NCBI GenBank assembly: GCA_031826515.1
Contig: CP134536.1
Coordinates: forward strand, 1,748,001-1,812,000
Length of the DNA stretch: 64,000 nt
Reading direction: 5' to 3'
Source of the DNA: Flavobacteriaceae bacterium HL-DH10
Lineage (GTDB): Bacteria; Bacteroidota; Bacteroidia; Flavobacteriales; Flavobacteriaceae
Shown here: positions 62,642 through 64,000 of the stretch, piece after piece
Layout of the letters: each line of letters begins with the position of its first letter
Numbering within the stretch: the stretch's first letter is position 1
Position numbers and translations under genes: made by a program
The notes under the pieces: generated by a model
What the model saw: the letters and a program-made list of their open reading frames with translations, nothing else
Databases searched by the model: none
What the model was told of the DNA's origin: nothing

Positions 62642-63586
62642 ATGAAGACTATAAAATTACTTTCAAGCTTTGCACTAATAGCAACACTATTTACATCATG
62701 TTATACCGATGTTATTGTTGAAGAAGTTGTTGAAACTCCTCAAATCAATATAAATCAGTTATTAGGAGCCTATGAGTTATGGTATGTAGATATTAATGCC
62801 ACTAAAGGTTATGGAGAAACACCGTTTTTACAAAAGGCTTTTACTATTTCGTTTAAAAATGGCGTTGTGTATGCTAATAATAATATTGTTGGACTAGGAG
62901 ATAGTGGTAATGGTTTTGGAATAGATGTAGGCGAATATGATGCTTATAATATGATTTTAGATGTACAACATGATCTTGATGGTTTTGAAACTTTTGATGT
63001 ATATCAAATTGATAATAATACTATAGAGCTTTATAACCCAAATAATGATACATCGTATTTTTTAGATGGTTACCAACGCAGCAATTTTGATTACGATTTT
63101 GTGTTTTATGATAACATTCATTATTTCTTGCAAGAGTATGAGGCTTGGGAAAAAACATTTACCAGTAATTATGGCGCTATTAATGAGTTTGATAACGAAA
63201 ACTTTTTACAGTTTTTAGCAGGCGGAAATGATTCCACGTTTCAGAGTTCACAAGATGATAATGGTACAACAGCAAATAATTTAATATGGGATTATACAGG
63301 TGTTTATGGTGTTGGAAATATTAGTGGCGATATGTATTTAAAAACTTTAACATTAGATTATGATTTCTTCAACAATGAATATTTTGAATTGAGCGTTATT
63401 AATGATAGAACAATAGAATTGTTTCACCCAGCATCAGAAACAGTTTATGAATTTGAAGGCAGAGGTTATATACAGTATTTAAAATCGGCTAATACGAAAG
63501 ATAAAAAGGCTGTATCTAATATAGACAAAAAACGAAAGTTTAGAAAAGATAAAGTAGAAAACCCACGTGAAAACACAAGGGTTTAG
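62642..63586 (+). CDS. Lipoprotein of unknown function
   Basis: A 314-residue lipoprotein starting MKTIKLLSSF, with lipobox TLFTSC. It has two similar, tyrosine- and aspartate-rich halves: about residues 32-145 and 160-290 (DVYQIDNNTIELYNPNNDTSYFLDGY versus SVINDRTIELFHPASETVYEFEG), so an internal duplication is likely. The C-terminal tail is strongly basic. An in-frame ATG at 62609 is rejected as start because it would precede the signal peptide. No family or function was recognised. Confidence 0.82.
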   Translation: MKTIKLLSSFALIATLFTSCYTDVIVEEVVETPQININQLLGAYELWYVDINATKGYGETPFLQKAFTISFKNGVVYANNNIVGLGDSGNGFGIDVGEYDAYNMILDVQHDLDGFETFDVYQIDNNTIELYNPNNDTSYFLDGYQRSNFDYDFVFYDNIHYFLQEYEAWEKTFTSNYGAINEFDNENFLQFLAGGNDSTFQSSQDDNGTTANNLIWDYTGVYGVGNISGDMYLKTLTLDYDFFNNEYFELSVINDRTIELFHPASETVYEFEGRGYIQYLKSANTKDKKAVSNIDKKRKFRKDKVENPRENTRV

Positions 63587-64000
63587 ATAGATAATTAAAC
63601 GTGAGACTCCGTATTCTAGCGGGATTAGTTCAATTAATGTTTCACTAAAATTTTTGGTTGGTTAGTTTGTTTAAAAAACCGTTTAAAGCAATTTGTTTTA
63701 GGCGGTTTTTTTATTCCATTAAGTAAGTGATTCTCCAATTCATTTTCGACAATCTTTCGGTAAAAAAGGTATGTATGATTTTAGGATTTCCAAGTGTAAA
63801 TCAAATTAGTCTAAAAGTATTTGTTTTTTTGAACTTAATAAAATCTATTAAGAAGTTACCTTTAAATTAATCTTATTTAAATACCTCTAAACAAATTCTG
63901 ATAGTATGGATTTTACATTTTCACGAACATTAATAGCTTTACTTATTGAGAGTTATAAGATCGGTCGCCGTACAAAAATATCATGAAATTATTTTTAAGT
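63587..64000. other. Terminal intergenic region, no gene recognised
   Basis: Contains a terminator at 63673-63712 and a TTAGTCTAA site at 63806-63814. An ATG at 63983 near the window end opens a frame (MKLFLS) that could be the start of a further gene, but too little is visible to call it. Confidence 0.6.
63673..63712. terminator. Terminator after the duplicated-domain lipoprotein
   Basis: AAAAAACCG (63673-63681) pairs with CGGTTTTTT (63703-63711), with additional AAA/TTT pairing inside and T/A runs on both sides, about 85 bases after the stop codon. Confidence 0.75.

Noticed and set aside
63983-64000. Start of a new gene (MKLFLS)
   Set aside because: Only six codons are visible, so it cannot be told from a chance ATG.

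Overview
The window is an AT-rich chromosomal stretch from a member of the Flavobacteriaceae (Bacteroidota), probably a marine genus. The evidence is the gene content: a complete bat (aerotolerance) operon, TonB-dependent receptors with lipoprotein partners, HmuY, DUF4374, DUF2490, IPExxxVDY and DUF6607 proteins, and a viroplasmin-RNase H fusion. Several genes also carry Bacteroidota promoters (TAnnTTTG -7 box, sometimes with TTG about 20 bases upstream), and Shine-Dalgarno sequences are largely absent. The genus is not determined. No rRNA, tRNA, CRISPR array, prophage or classical insertion sequence was seen.

Layout. 1-2535: 5' part of a UvrD/AddA-like helicase-nuclease (minus strand, cut by the window edge). 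2660-3268: superoxide dismutase, followed by about 600 bp that hold two near-identical minus-strand small-RNA-like units. 3867-10810: purF, a PfkB kinase, a LytS-type kinase / lipoprotein / LytTR regulator trio, RNase H and purN. 11089-15380: acpP, fabF, rnc, an IPExxxVDY protein and pyk. 15466-19275: a DUF4374 lipoprotein and its TonB receptor. 19527-22614: dinB, a CYTH protein, a YCII-like lipoprotein and an EEP-family protein. 22617-31297: the penicillin-binding protein 1C / alpha-2-macroglobulin pair, split by a compact DUF559 endonuclease cassette with repeat arms. 31580-35872: an ALDH7-type aldehyde dehydrogenase, an AlbA_2/Schlafen-like protein, an HD hydrolase and an SDR oxidoreductase. 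36052-37176: a DUF4382 lipoprotein.

37354-47095 is the bat locus: MoxR ATPase, DUF58, a membrane protein, two VWA proteins, a TPR protein (batC), BatD and BatE. As given, batC is interrupted by a single-base frameshift in an A run, and a four-helix-bundle (S23-like) gene with inverted-repeat flanks sits between batC and batD. 47182-53932 is an inorganic-carbon module with two SulP transporter / beta-carbonic anhydrase pairs, a universal stress protein and a DUF2490 protein. 53965-58621 is a heme-uptake locus (DoxX-like, HmuY, TonB receptor; divergent DUF6607 and a small Cys-containing protein). 58624-63586 holds cvpA, a small conserved protein, pheS, a further small protein, gpsA and a lipoprotein.

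Regulation. A 6-1-6 palindrome with a TTAG-N-CTAA core lies over the -33 region of both TonB-receptor promoters, at nearly the same spacing from the -7 box. This suggests one metal-responsive repressor, possibly DtxR-like, controlling both uptake loci. The strongest candidates for undescribed biology are the DUF559 cassette with structured terminal arms (24974-25717) and the twin small-RNA units (3481-3549 and 3679-3751). After these come the batC frameshift, the four-helix-bundle cassette, and a 7-base tandem repeat just inside the start of a bat gene.
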